DNA of 64,000 bases from positions 1-64,000 of the forward strand of contig JAUPKQ010000146.1 of assembly GCA_030837345.1 (NCBI GenBank), in the 5' to 3' direction. The notes beneath the pieces are model-generated. The model was not told the origin of the DNA. It worked only from the letters and a program-made list of their open reading frames with translations, and did no database searches. Shown here one piece after another: positions 50,128-58,813 of the stretch; positions within the stretch are counted from its first letter, which is position 1, and each line of letters begins with the position of its first letter. The translations under genes and the position numbers were made by a program. This DNA is from Actinomycetota bacterium (lineage in GTDB: Bacteria > Actinomycetota > Actinomycetes > Actinomycetales > Kineosporiaceae).

Positions 50128-50547
50128 GTGCCTCATCAGGCGGATCACCAGGCTGCGGACCAGTCGGAACCCGACGTGGACACCACCCACCGGACACCCC
50201 CTGGACGTGCGGCCGAAGCACCTACGTCCCGCCCCCGGTCCGGCCGCGAGTGGACCTTCCTCACCAACCACGCACACGTGCTGCTGTGCGTCACGGCTGA
50301 TCCCGACGTCCTTCTGCGGGACATCGCCCTGAAGGTGGGAATCACCGAGAGAGCAGCCCAGCTGATCGTCACCGATCTGGAAGCGGCGGGTTACCTCACC
50401 CGGACGAGGGTCGGCCGGCGGAACCACTACTCGGTGAATTCACGGCTCCCCCTGCGTCACGCCCTGGAGTCACACCGGACGATCCAGGTCATCCTCGACA
50501 TCGTGGCGCCGACCTCCTCTCCGGCGAGCCGGTCCCCCCAGCCCTGA
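50128..50547 (+). CDS. Winged-helix transcriptional regulator (MarR-like)
   Basis: A 139-residue protein with GTG start. Residues 42-105 form a winged helix: EWTFLTNHAHVLLCVTADPD, IALKVGITERAAQLIVTDLEAAGYLTRTRVGRRNHYSV in family form. The N-terminal 40 residues are polar. Similar short regulators with the TNHAHVLL motif are common in actinomycetes. Target unknown. Confidence 0.85.
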   Translation: MPHQADHQAADQSEPDVDTTHRTPPGRAAEAPTSRPRSGREWTFLTNHAHVLLCVTADPDVLLRDIALKVGITERAAQLIVTDLEAAGYLTRTRVGRRNHYSVNSRLPLRHALESHRTIQVILDIVAPTSSPASRSPQP

Positions 50548-50627
50548 ACCTCCCGCACCGCCCGCGAACCTCCCCCACCGACGGTGTGCGAGCGCTCCGT
50601 CGGTGCCCCCTCCGGAACGAGACATCG

Positions 50628-50686
50628 TTGTCCACACGCTCAGGCGTCCCTAACCTACGTTGCCGTAAGCTTCGGTAACGTAGGTT
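50628..50686 (+). promoter_or_regulatory. Promoter and inverted-repeat operator of NMO-like gene
   Basis: TTGTCC (50628-50633), 17-nt spacer, TAACCT (50651-50656). An inverted repeat AACCTACGTTGCCG / CGGTAACGTAGGTT (50652-50665, 50673-50686; one mismatch, 7-nt centre) starts within the -10 box. This is the size and placement of a TetR-type operator. No tetR gene is adjacent. Confidence 0.6.
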
Positions 50687-50762
50687 GCCGCGTGGCGTCC
50701 CTCGTGGACGATCAGAGGTGGCCCGCCCCCGGACGACGGACATTCCGAAAGGCGACCGCAAC

Positions 50763-52217
50763 ATGGCGACTGGCTTCCCCTCAGCCCCACCCGTGATCAT
50801 CCAAGGCGGGATGGGCGTAGGCGTCTCCTCCTGGCAACTGGCCAGGACCGTCTCCGCGACGGGACAGATGGGCGTCGTCTCGGGCACGGCGCTCGACATC
50901 GTTCTCGCCCGGCGGCTCCAGGACGGCGACCCCGGTGGTCATGCCCGTCTCGCTCTCAAGCACTGTCCGTTGCCCGAGCTCGCGGCGCGGGTTCTGGAAC
51001 GATGGTTCCGCCCGGAGGGACGTGGAGGACGCCCGTACTCACCGGGCCCGAGACTGGGGCTGCGCGGCAACACCGTCGGCGACGATCTCGCCGTCGCCGG
51101 CAACTTCGTGGAGGTCTGGCTGGCCAAACAGGGCCATGACGGCCCGGTCGGGATCAACTTCCTGGAGAAAATCCAGCTCGCCACGCCCGCCGCCGCCTAC
51201 GGGGCGATCCTCGCGGGCGTGGACTACGTGCTGATGGGGGCGGGCATCCCCCGGGACATCCCGTCGCTGCTCACCGCGCTCTCCCGGAACACCCCCGGTG
51301 GGGTGTGGGTGGACGTCGCAGGCGGCGACCGCCAGTGGCACGAACTCGATCCTCGGACGGTGACCAGGGGATCCGACCCGGAGCTTCGCCGTCCGCGTTT
51401 CCTCGCGATCGTCTCGGGTCAGGCTCTCGCCGTGTACCTGAACAGGGACGAGGCGACCCGTCCCGACGGCTTCGTCGTCGAGGGCCCGACGGCGGGCGGC
51501 CACAACACCCCGCCTCGCGGACGTCTCCAGCTCGACGGGACCGGCCAGCCTGTCTACGGCCCGAGGGACAGCGCCGATCTCCGTCAGGTGGCCGCCGTCG
51601 GCCTTCCGTTCTGGGTGGCCGGAGGGTACGGCGAACCGGAGCGCGTCCAGGCGGCCCTGGACGCGGGGGCCACAGGCGTCCAGGTGGGAACCCTCTTCGC
51701 CCTGTGCCGGGAATCCGGTCTGCTCAACGACCTGCGGCATCAGCTTCTCAGCCGTCTCCGGGACGGAACCCTCGACGTCCGCACGGACCCGGCGGCCTCC
51801 CCCACCGGGTTCCCCTTCAAGGTCGCGCGCCTTCCCGGAACACTCACCGACCCCGAGGTCTACGCCGCCCGGCCCCGGTTGTGCGACCTGGGGTACCTCC
51901 GGACGCCGTATGCCCGGGAGGGCGGGGCCATCGGCTACCGCTGCCCGGCGGAGCCGATCGACGTCTTCATCCGCAAGGGCGGCGACGCGAGCAACACGGC
52001 CGGTTCCGTCTGCCTGTGCAACGCGCTCACCGGGGACGTCGGACTCTCCCAGCAGCGCAAGGACGGCTACGTCGAGCTGCCCTTGGTCACTCTCGGATCC
52101 GATCTTGGAGGAGCCCTCGCCCTGGACCGCCTCACCGGGGCCGACGACGAGGGATGGACGGCGCGGCAGGCCATCGAGTGGCTGCTCGGCGACCGGAGCG
52201 AGCCCGGGTCCGCGTGA
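50763..52217 (+). CDS. Nitronate monooxygenase/PfaD-like flavoprotein
   Basis: A 484-residue FMN enzyme of the 2-nitropropane dioxygenase/enoyl-reductase fold: VIIQGGMGVGVSSWQLARTV at the start, AILAGVDYVLMGAGIPRD, GPTAGGHNTPPRG and WVAGGYGEPERVQAALDAGATGVQVGT in family-type spacing. The C-terminal KGGDASNTAGSVCLCNAL is typical of longer actinobacterial NMO-like proteins. Substrate unknown. The ATG (MATGFPS) follows a weak SD; an operator-like repeat covers its promoter. Confidence 0.85.
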   Translation: MATGFPSAPPVIIQGGMGVGVSSWQLARTVSATGQMGVVSGTALDIVLARRLQDGDPGGHARLALKHCPLPELAARVLERWFRPEGRGGRPYSPGPRLGLRGNTVGDDLAVAGNFVEVWLAKQGHDGPVGINFLEKIQLATPAAAYGAILAGVDYVLMGAGIPRDIPSLLTALSRNTPGGVWVDVAGGDRQWHELDPRTVTRGSDPELRRPRFLAIVSGQALAVYLNRDEATRPDGFVVEGPTAGGHNTPPRGRLQLDGTGQPVYGPRDSADLRQVAAVGLPFWVAGGYGEPERVQAALDAGATGVQVGTLFALCRESGLLNDLRHQLLSRLRDGTLDVRTDPAASPTGFPFKVARLPGTLTDPEVYAARPRLCDLGYLRTPYAREGGAIGYRCPAEPIDVFIRKGGDASNTAGSVCLCNALTGDVGLSQQRKDGYVELPLVTLGSDLGGALALDRLTGADDEGWTARQAIEWLLGDRSEPGSA

Positions 52218-52236
52218 GCCCCGGGGCTATGGCGGG

Positions 52237-53856
52237 TCAACGACCGGAGCGGACCTGCTTGACGAGCCACGCCGTCCAGGCCTTCTCGAACTCCTGCGAG
52301 CTGATCCCCAAGACGGCCTGGGCCGGTCCGCTCCGGCCGGAGGCGATCCAGGTGTAGTAGGCGATGGCCTGGGCGGAACCCCACCGTTCCGCGATGTAGC
52401 GGAACACCATGGCCGACATGGCGTAGTTGAGGCCGATGGTCTCCTCCCGGGAGGAGTAGAAGTCCCGAGGGCGCCCCGGGGGCAGTCCGGTGCGGAACTG
52501 TCCCCGCTGGGCGAGGTACCGCAGGTCGAGCAGACGCTGGTTCCTCGCGAGAGGAACCTCTCGCTCCTCGCTCCAGGCGGCGAACCCCTCTTCCGCCCAC
52601 ACGGGATACGCCTGGTCGGCCGAGGTGCGCACCGCTTGGACGGCGATGGTCTGGGCGTGCGTGAACTCGTGCCGCAACGTCAACGCCAGATCGGCGTTCC
52701 CCCGTGTCTTCGCCATGTCGATCACGATCCGGGCTCCCCCGAGCCTCAGCGGGACCTCCCTGGTGGCTGCGGTCTCGGCCGCGTAGAGCGAGGCGCAGAA
52801 CCCGCTGCTCGCAGCGACGGTGGTACCGCCGTACCAGGACTGTTTCGCCGTCTTGCTGCGGGTGAGGAAGACGACGAAACCCTGTGGTCCCGGTCGCGCG
52901 CCCCACAGACGCCGCACGGTGACAGCGGCCTTCTCCGCGATCTTGTCGACCTTCGTCACCGTCGGCATCGGGACGTCCGGACCCGCGGCGACGGTGACGA
53001 GGCCGCCTCCTGCCACCTTCAGCGCGATGCCGTCGATCGGGCCGGGCGACCGTGACCGCGCCAGTCCCCGTCCGGGAACGGACTTCGCGAGCATCACCGC
53101 GCCGCCGCGACGCACCCACGTCTCCTCGTACCCGAGGGCCACGGGTTCGACGTCCGCCTTCCCCAGCCGGTGCACCAGGGCGACGCCGAACTCCCTGCCG
53201 CCCGCGACGGCGGAACTCGCCGTCCCGCCGTCCTCGACGTCCCGGTACACGGGCTCGGCGAGGGAGAACTGGACGAGGTTGCGGAAGGTCTGCCGCTGCC
53301 GGGCGACCAGGGCGGGGTCCGCGGAGTCCACCGAGGCCAGAAACGCCTTCTCGTTCCTGCCCCTCAGCGCCGATGTCCGGGCCTCCAGCGCGATCCGGAC
53401 GTCCTGGTCGAACCGTCGCTCGGGGGTGAGGTCCTCCTCGTCCTCCCCGCCGGTCCCTCCCTTCCCACCAGGGACTTCCCGGACGGTCCCGGGGTGTCCC
53501 GTGCCCGTGAGTGCCCTCCCCGGACCGCTGAACGAGATGAGGAACACCATCCCGGCCGTCCCCATCGCGGCGATCAGCACGAGGCACAGGACGACGGCGG
53601 CGGCGACTCCCGCACCTGGCCGGCGGGGCGGAACGCGGTACGGGAGGACTCCGTGGCCCGCGGTCCCGTACCCGAACGGCGGGTACTGCCCGGGTGGGTA
53701 TTGTCCGGTCGGGTACTGCCCGGGTGGGTACTGCCCAGACAGGTACGGCGCAGATGGATACGAACCGGGCGGGGGCGGAGGGTGAACGCCCTGCGGGAAC
53801 GGTCCGGGCGGTGGGGTTCCGAGGGCTTCCGGCGTGGAGCGACAGCCCTCGGTCAT
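52237..53856 (-). CDS. Membrane-anchored peptidase-MA-like metalloprotease (paralogue 1)
   Basis: A 539-residue protein. A Pro/Gly/Tyr-rich cytoplasmic N-terminus (about 1-75) with YPPGQ repeats is followed by one TM (about 83-108). The outer region resembles a long stalk domain, and the peptidase MA-like gluzincin domain has HEFTH at 396-400 and a third ligand Glu in WAEEGFAAW (422/423). It ends AWLVKQVRSGR, identical in the last nine residues to the next gene's product. Substrate unknown. It is a tandem paralogue of the next gene. Confidence 0.82.
   Translation of the reverse strand: MTEGCRSTPEALGTPPPGPFPQGVHPPPPPGSYPSAPYLSGQYPPGQYPTGQYPPGQYPPFGYGTAGHGVLPYRVPPRRPGAGVAAAVVLCLVLIAAMGTAGMVFLISFSGPGRALTGTGHPGTVREVPGGKGGTGGEDEEDLTPERRFDQDVRIALEARTSALRGRNEKAFLASVDSADPALVARQRQTFRNLVQFSLAEPVYRDVEDGGTASSAVAGGREFGVALVHRLGKADVEPVALGYEETWVRRGGAVMLAKSVPGRGLARSRSPGPIDGIALKVAGGGLVTVAAGPDVPMPTVTKVDKIAEKAAVTVRRLWGARPGPQGFVVFLTRSKTAKQSWYGGTTVAASSGFCASLYAAETAATREVPLRLGGARIVIDMAKTRGNADLALTLRHEFTHAQTIAVQAVRTSADQAYPVWAEEGFAAWSEEREVPLARNQRLLDLRYLAQRGQFRTGLPPGRPRDFYSSREETIGLNYAMSAMVFRYIAERWGSAQAIAYYTWIASGRSGPAQAVLGISSQEFEKAWTAWLVKQVRSGR
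53681..53755. repeat. 15-bp tandem repeat encoding YPPGQ-type repeats
   Basis: Five imperfect 15-bp units (consensus GGGTACTGCCCGGGT on the plus strand) in the N-terminal coding part of the first peptidase-MA-like gene. They encode a Pro/Gly/Tyr cytoplasmic tail. Confidence 0.8.
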
Positions 53857-54026
53857 CGCGCCCTCCCCTCACCGAGGCGATGTCCCAGCCCCCCGGGAAC
53901 CCCTCGAATGCTAACCGACAACTGTCGGCTTCCGACGTGGACCAGCGGAGTGACGCGGGACGTCCGCACGAACTGGGCGAGAACGGCACCGTCCGGGAAC
54001 GGCACCGAGCGCGTCCGGCGGGCACC

Positions 54027-55625
54027 TCACCGCCCAGACCGGACCTGTTTGACGAGCCAGGTGGTCCATGCGGACTCGAAGCTGGCCGAGCTCACCCCGA
54101 GCACAGCCTGGGCCGAGTTCTTCTGCCCGGAGGCGATGCGAACGTAGAGATCGACCGCCTTCTCGGCGCCCCAGCGGTCCGCCACATACCGGAAGACCAT
54201 CGCCGACTTGGCGTAGTGGAGGCCGATGAATTCCTTGTTCGAGGAGTAGAACGCGATACGGCTGGAGGGGGGCATACCCGTCGTGAAGTACCCCTTGCGT
54301 TGCAGGTACCGCAGCGTGTTCAGACGAGGACTCCGCGACAGGGGGACGTCCTTCTCCTCGCTCCAGGAGGCGAAACCCTCCTCTGCCCAGGTGGGGTAGG
54401 GCTCGTCCAGCGAGAGCGACTGGGAGACGGCCCGGATCCGCACCGACAGGGCGTGGGTGAACTCGTGACGCAGGGTCGCCGACAGATCCTTGTCGTCCCT
54501 CACCTGGCTCAGGTCGATCACGACCCTGGAACCACCCAGACGGAGGCTCTCGTCCTTCAGGGTGCCGTCGTCGGCCACGGCGGCGGGGGGTGTGGCGCCG
54601 GGGTCACGACCGGCGGCGACCAGGCGTTTGTCCACGGCGTACTGGGAGACGCAGAACCCGGAGCTCCCGATGATTTCGCTCCCGCCGAACCATGCCGTTT
54701 TCACCGCCGTTCTCCTGGAGAGGAAGACGGCGAAGCCCTTCGGCCCGGGACGGGATCCCCACAGCTTGAGGACCGGTAGGGCCGCCTTCTCGGCGAGCCG
54801 GTCCACCTTGGCCACCGTCGCGGCAGTGACGTCAGGGCCTGCCGCGACGGTCACACGACCACCGCCGACGACCTTCAAAGCCGTCACATTGAGGGGATTG
54901 TCCCCCTTGCTGGAATGCCCGACGTTCTCCTTCACCACGGAGTCGACCATGGTGATGCCCGTCCCCCGGCGGACCCAGGTCTCCTCGTACCCGAGGGCGA
55001 CCGGCTCGACGTCGGCCTCACCCAGGCGGTGAACCAGGGCGACACGGTACGACCTGGCTCCCGTGACGGTCCGGCTGGCGATCCCGAAGCCGAGATCGAG
55101 CCGGTAGGCGGGATCGGTCACGGGGTACTGGACGAGGTTGCGGAAGATCAGCCGCTGCCGGGCGAGCACGGTGCGGGCGGTGGGGTCGACGGCGGAGAGG
55201 AAAGCCTTCTCGTTCTTGGTCCGCAGGGCCGTCGTCCGGGCCCCGAGAGCGGTGAGGACATCCTTGTCGAGCTGTTCCTCCGGGGTGATCTCGTCGGCCT
55301 GGTTGTTGAGTTTCCTCAGGTACAGCAGGCCGCCCGCGCCCGCTCCCGCGGCGAGGACCAGCAGCCCGACGACACCGATCACCAGCGCGATCGCGAGACC
55401 CCGGTGCCGGGACGGCGGGCGGGGGTACCCCGGCGCACCGTTCGGCAGGGGTGGGTACGGGTACTGCCCGCCTTGCGGGGGCGGGTACGGGTACTGCCCG
55501 CCCTGCGGGGGCGGGTACGGGTACTGCCCACCCTGCGGCGGTGCGTACGGATACTGCCCGTTCGGCGGGGGGACGGGGTGAGCGTCGAAGACCCCGGGGC
55601 GAGGACCAGGCCCACCCTCACTCAT
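54027..55625 (-). CDS. Membrane-anchored peptidase-MA-like metalloprotease (paralogue 2)
   Basis: A 532-residue paralogue of the preceding gene with the same architecture: a GGQYPYPPPQ-repeat tail (about 20-65), one TM (about 77-103), a stalk with LDKDVLTALGARTTALRTKNEKAFL, and HEFTH at 387-391 with WAEEGFASW. The tail repeats differ from those of paralogue 1 although the catalytic parts are close. ATG with SD GAGAGGAG. An in-frame extension upstream is noise. Both genes read on the same strand with a 170-nt gap. Confidence 0.82.
   Translation of the reverse strand: MSEGGPGPRPGVFDAHPVPPPNGQYPYAPPQGGQYPYPPPQGGQYPYPPPQGGQYPYPPLPNGAPGYPRPPSRHRGLAIALVIGVVGLLVLAAGAGAGGLLYLRKLNNQADEITPEEQLDKDVLTALGARTTALRTKNEKAFLSAVDPTARTVLARQRLIFRNLVQYPVTDPAYRLDLGFGIASRTVTGARSYRVALVHRLGEADVEPVALGYEETWVRRGTGITMVDSVVKENVGHSSKGDNPLNVTALKVVGGGRVTVAAGPDVTAATVAKVDRLAEKAALPVLKLWGSRPGPKGFAVFLSRRTAVKTAWFGGSEIIGSSGFCVSQYAVDKRLVAAGRDPGATPPAAVADDGTLKDESLRLGGSRVVIDLSQVRDDKDLSATLRHEFTHALSVRIRAVSQSLSLDEPYPTWAEEGFASWSEEKDVPLSRSPRLNTLRYLQRKGYFTTGMPPSSRIAFYSSNKEFIGLHYAKSAMVFRYVADRWGAEKAVDLYVRIASGQKNSAQAVLGVSSASFESAWTTWLVKQVRSGR
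55451..55570. repeat. 30-bp tandem repeat encoding GGQYPYPPPQ
   Basis: Four units of 30 bp (55451-55480, 55481-55510, 55511-55540, 55541-55570), the last more diverged. They are in frame and encode a Pro/Tyr/Gly-rich tail. Not a CRISPR: no spacers. Confidence 0.9.
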
Positions 55626-55891
55626 GACGCTCCTCTCGCGGAGATCACCGAAGGACCCCCGAACGAACGACGAATGTAGTCGACACCCAGGGGTGCCACT
55701 CCTCCCTTCGCACGACGGCGGGATCACCCACCTGGACGAGGCTGCGCAGTCCAGCCACCCTCGACGCACCGCCGGGGCCGGAGGTTCCCGGGCGTCCCCG
55801 AGGGTTGAAAGATGCGTGTTCACGTGCGGTGATAGCGTCAAGAACCCCGCTCCGGAACAGACCCGGACGATTCGACCCCGAAGGAGGGCCC

Positions 55892-56788
55892 GTGCTGACG
55901 TCGTCGGCCACAGCACCTCACCGACCGCGCCGTTCGGTCCTCTACATGCCCGCGGCGAACGACCGGGCCCTCGCGAAGGCCAAGACCCTTCCCGCGGACG
56001 CCGTCATCTTCGATCTTGAGGACGCCGTCGCCCCGGACGCGAAGGAACTCGCCCGGGCGAAGGCCTGCGCCGCCGTCAAGGACCCGGGCTACGGCCGCCG
56101 GGAGCTGACCATCCGGATCAACGGGACGGGAACCCGCTGGCACGACGACGATCTCCTGGCCGCCGCCGCCGCGGGACCTGACGCGATCGTCGTCCCGAAG
56201 GTCTCCTCGGCCGCCGAGGTCCACCGTCTGGAGGCCGCACTGGAGGCCGCGGGCGCCCCCGGGCACACCTCGCTCTGGGGGATGCTCGAAACCCCCGCCG
56301 CGATGCTGCACGCCGAGGAGATCGCCGGGGCGTCCGAACGCCTCACCGTGCTGGTGATGGGCACGAACGACCTGGCCAAGGAGCTCCAGGCGGAGCACGT
56401 CCCGGGGCGTGCGCCTCTGCTCACCGGCCTGCGGCTCTGTCTGCTCGCCGCGCGGGCGACGGGGACGGTCATCCTCGACGGCGTCTACAACGACGTGTCG
56501 GACGCCGAGGGGTTCGAGGCCGAGTGCCGTCAGGGACGCCAGCTCGGGTTCGACGGTAAGACCCTGATCCACCCCCGTCAGATCGAACCCTGCAACCGGA
56601 TCTTCGCCCCGGACGAGGCCGAGGTCGAGGAGGCACGGACCGTGCTCCGGGTCTGGGAGGAGGCCTTGGCCGCCGGACGCGGGGTCGCCACCGTCGGCGG
56701 ACGGATGATCGAGAACCTGCACGTCGAGAACGCGCACCGGATCCTGGCCACCGACGCGGCGATCCGGGCGATGGCCGAAGCCGGGTAG
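55892..56788 (+). CDS. CitE-type HpcH/HpaI aldolase/lyase
   Basis: A 298-residue TIM-barrel lyase. RSVLYMPAANDRALAKA, VIFDLEDAVAPDAKELA, MLETPAAMLHAEEIA and KTLIHPRQIEPCN are the family signatures, with the Mg-binding Glu and Asp in those motifs. Members cleave CoA thioesters such as malyl- or citramalyl-CoA; no citrate lyase subunits are nearby, so it is a stand-alone lyase. GTG start with SD AAGGAGG. Confidence 0.93.
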   Translation: MLTSSATAPHRPRRSVLYMPAANDRALAKAKTLPADAVIFDLEDAVAPDAKELARAKACAAVKDPGYGRRELTIRINGTGTRWHDDDLLAAAAAGPDAIVVPKVSSAAEVHRLEAALEAAGAPGHTSLWGMLETPAAMLHAEEIAGASERLTVLVMGTNDLAKELQAEHVPGRAPLLTGLRLCLLAARATGTVILDGVYNDVSDAEGFEAECRQGRQLGFDGKTLIHPRQIEPCNRIFAPDEAEVEEARTVLRVWEEALAAGRGVATVGGRMIENLHVENAHRILATDAAIRAMAEAG

Positions 56789-56890
56789 GACGTCCCTCCG
56801 GGCCCGGATCCGGGCCCTTTCCACACCGTCGAGGAGTCCCCGGAAGGACCAATGTCCGGGCCTTCACGGTAGAAGATCACGCATGGTGTC

Positions 56891-57346
56891 GTGATGCTGA
56901 CCGCTGCGAGCGACGCCGTCGGCGGGGCACCCGTCATCCGTCGTCCGCGCCTGCCCTGGACCCTCACGGCGCACGCGGGCATCGAGCTGTCGCCGCTGGG
57001 GTGGGCCGCCCAGGTGATCCCGCTGCTGCTGATCGGCGTCCTGCTCGGCGAGGTGGTCGACAGGTTCCGGCAGGCGGAGGCCGAGAGGCGCCGTCTCGAA
57101 GCGGCGGCGAGAAGCCACCGCGAGGCCGTCGAGATCAACGACACGATCGTCCAGGGCCTCACCGCGGCGAAGTGGTCTCTCGAGGCGGGGGACGCCGGCA
57201 GGGCGCTCGACCTGATGACCGAGACGCTGGACCTCGGCCATCGGCTCGTCTCCGACCTGATCCGGCAGGCGCAGATTTCGGAGTCGTGGACCGGCGACCA
57301 GCGGGACGGCCGAGGATCAGGAAACTCCTCGACCCAATCGATGTGA
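56891..57346 (+). CDS. Orphan histidine-kinase-like DHp protein lacking phosphoacceptor His
   Basis: A 151-residue protein. A TM (about 38-55, GWAAQVIPLLLIGVLLG) is followed by a coiled coil (about 57-80) and a DHp-like helix EINDTIVQGLTAAKWSLEAG. In NarL-type kinases this reads E-L-H-D; here the His is Asn. No ATPase domain follows. It may be a signalling adaptor or degenerate kinase. GTG (56891) or ATG (56894) start. It lies just before the Crp-type site of the exosortase operon. Confidence 0.7.
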   Translation: MMLTAASDAVGGAPVIRRPRLPWTLTAHAGIELSPLGWAAQVIPLLLIGVLLGEVVDRFRQAEAERRRLEAAARSHREAVEINDTIVQGLTAAKWSLEAGDAGRALDLMTETLDLGHRLVSDLIRQAQISESWTGDQRDGRGSGNSSTQSM

Positions 57347-57357
57347 CTACGGTCACA
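57342..57357 (+). promoter_or_regulatory. Crp/Fnr-type binding site
   Basis: TGTGACTACGGTCACA matches the TGTGA-N6-TCACA consensus of actinobacterial Crp/GlxR perfectly. It overlaps the last codons of the DHp gene and is 144 nt before the first gene of the exosortase operon. The following leader (57358-57500) holds no riboswitch I recognise. Confidence 0.7.
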
Positions 57358-57500
57358 ACAGATCCGATGGTGGCGGCCCTCAGGTGCGGGCCTGGGGCGC
57401 CGATGCAACCAGCGACAGTCGTCGCCAGCGGTCGGAGAGCACGTTCCGATCGGCCGGAGGCGCACAACCTGAGATCGATCCGGTTGCTCTGGAGGAGCCC

Positions 57501-58040
57501 GTGCGCCCAGATCAGCCCGCCGTACCGGCCCGGCCCGCCCGCACCTCCCGGCGGAGGAGCGCCGCGACGGCGGTCGGTGCGGTCGCGTTCGTCGCGGCGA
57601 TGACGGTCGGCGCCGCACCGCCCGCCGCGGCGGCGCCGCCTCCGATCCCGATCGTGGACTGTGTCCTGGTGCAGCCCAACGGCTCCTTCCGCGCGGTGTT
57701 CGGGTACTACTACGGCGGGCCCTCGTCCGTGACGATCCCGCACGGTCCGTACAACTACGCCTGGCCGTCGGACCTGACCGGTTCGCTGCCGACGACCTTC
57801 GAACCCGGCCCCCACCAAGGGGCGTTCGCGACCCCGCTCCAGCCGAAGAACGCCAAGGTCACCTGGGTGATCGCCGGATGGGGATCCACGGCGAGCTGGA
57901 GGACGACCCGGTGTGGCCCGGACGTCGTCCTCCCCACCGAGGGCAACGGGATGGGCCCGATCCTCGTCCTGGGACTCAGCATGATCCTGTCGTTCCTACC
58001 CGTCGCCCTGCGCAACCGGTGGCGCAAGCGGAGGGCATGA
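57501..58040 (+). CDS. Secreted protein with sorting-signal-like C-terminus
   Basis: A 179-residue protein, GTG start with SD GGAGG. Signal peptide at about 16-45 (RRR, hydrophobic AVGAVAFVAAM, Ala-rich end). A small extracellular domain (about 50-140) contains two Cys (54, 138) and Tyr/Pro-rich stretches. The C-terminus has LPTEG (144-148), a hydrophobic helix (153-170) and a basic tail RNRWRKRR (171-178), the layout of sortase or exosortase substrates. It is first in an operon with an exosortase-like gene, making it the candidate substrate. No known domain. Confidence 0.8.
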   Translation: MRPDQPAVPARPARTSRRRSAATAVGAVAFVAAMTVGAAPPAAAAPPPIPIVDCVLVQPNGSFRAVFGYYYGGPSSVTIPHGPYNYAWPSDLTGSLPTTFEPGPHQGAFATPLQPKNAKVTWVIAGWGSTASWRTTRCGPDVVLPTEGNGMGPILVLGLSMILSFLPVALRNRWRKRRA

Positions 58041-58813
58041 TGCGACGCGTACTCGCCGTCGGGGCCCACCCCGACGACATCGAACTCGGCTGCGCCGGGA
58101 CGATCGCCGCCCACCGGGCGGCCGGTGACCTCGTCACCATGCTGGTGCTCACCGGCGGCCAGAACGGCCCCGGCCCCACCTCCGAACGCTGGGCGGAGGC
58201 CCAGCGTGCCGCCCTGCTCCTCGACGTGGAACTGATCTGGAGCGGACTGATCGACTGCACCCTCGTTCCCGACTCAGGCCTGATCGCCACGATCGAGCAC
58301 GCGATCACCGCCTGCGCGGCCGATGTCATCTACGTCCACGCCCCGGACGACTCGCACCAGGACCACCGGGCCGCGGCCGCGGCCACCTTGTCCGCGGGCC
58401 GGCTCGGGAGCCGCATCCTGCACTACCGCAGTCCGTCCACCGTCCAGTTCAACCCCTCGGTGTTCGTCGACGTCTCCGAGCACCTCGGCACCAAGCTCGC
58501 CGCGCTCGACTGCCACCGGACCCAGGTCGATGGGTCGTCGATGGTCGACTCCGAGGTGGTCGTCGTCTCGGCGAGGTACTTCGGTGCCCTCGCCCGGATC
58601 CAGTACGCCGAGGCCTTCGCCCCGGCCCGCTTCGTCTGGGACCTCTCCCCGCAGGCACGGGAGACTGAGCGGTCCCGCTCGGAGCCCTCCCGCGCCGGCC
58701 AGCCCCGTGCCGACCAGACCCGTAGCGACCAGACCCGTGACGACCAGGCCCGTCGGGAGCGCGATCTGCCCCAGCAACGTCACCAGCCGCCGAACGAGGT
58801 GCGGACGTGGTGA
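58037..58813 (+). CDS. PIG-L family (LmbE-like) deacetylase
   Basis: A 258-residue zinc deacetylase. VGAHPDDIELGCAGT holds the AHPDD metal motif, and APDDSHQDHRAAA the HxxH. Members deacetylate GlcNAc-containing substrates. The C-terminal 45 residues are polar repeats (PRADQTRSDQTRDDQARR). ATG overlaps the upstream stop. Next to a GT2 and an exosortase-like gene it probably acts on a GlcNAc-containing glycan or precursor. Confidence 0.9.
   Translation: MMRRVLAVGAHPDDIELGCAGTIAAHRAAGDLVTMLVLTGGQNGPGPTSERWAEAQRAALLLDVELIWSGLIDCTLVPDSGLIATIEHAITACAADVIYVHAPDDSHQDHRAAAAATLSAGRLGSRILHYRSPSTVQFNPSVFVDVSEHLGTKLAALDCHRTQVDGSSMVDSEVVVVSARYFGALARIQYAEAFAPARFVWDLSPQARETERSRSEPSRAGQPRADQTRSDQTRDDQARRERDLPQQRHQPPNEVRTW

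Noticed and set aside
55451-55570. Regular 30-bp repeats resembling a CRISPR array
   Set aside because: Units are contiguous with no spacers and encode an in-frame Pro/Tyr/Gly tail.
57358-57500. Riboswitch in the leader of the exosortase operon
   Set aside because: I could not match it to any known aptamer; only a GC-rich leader and an SD are visible.
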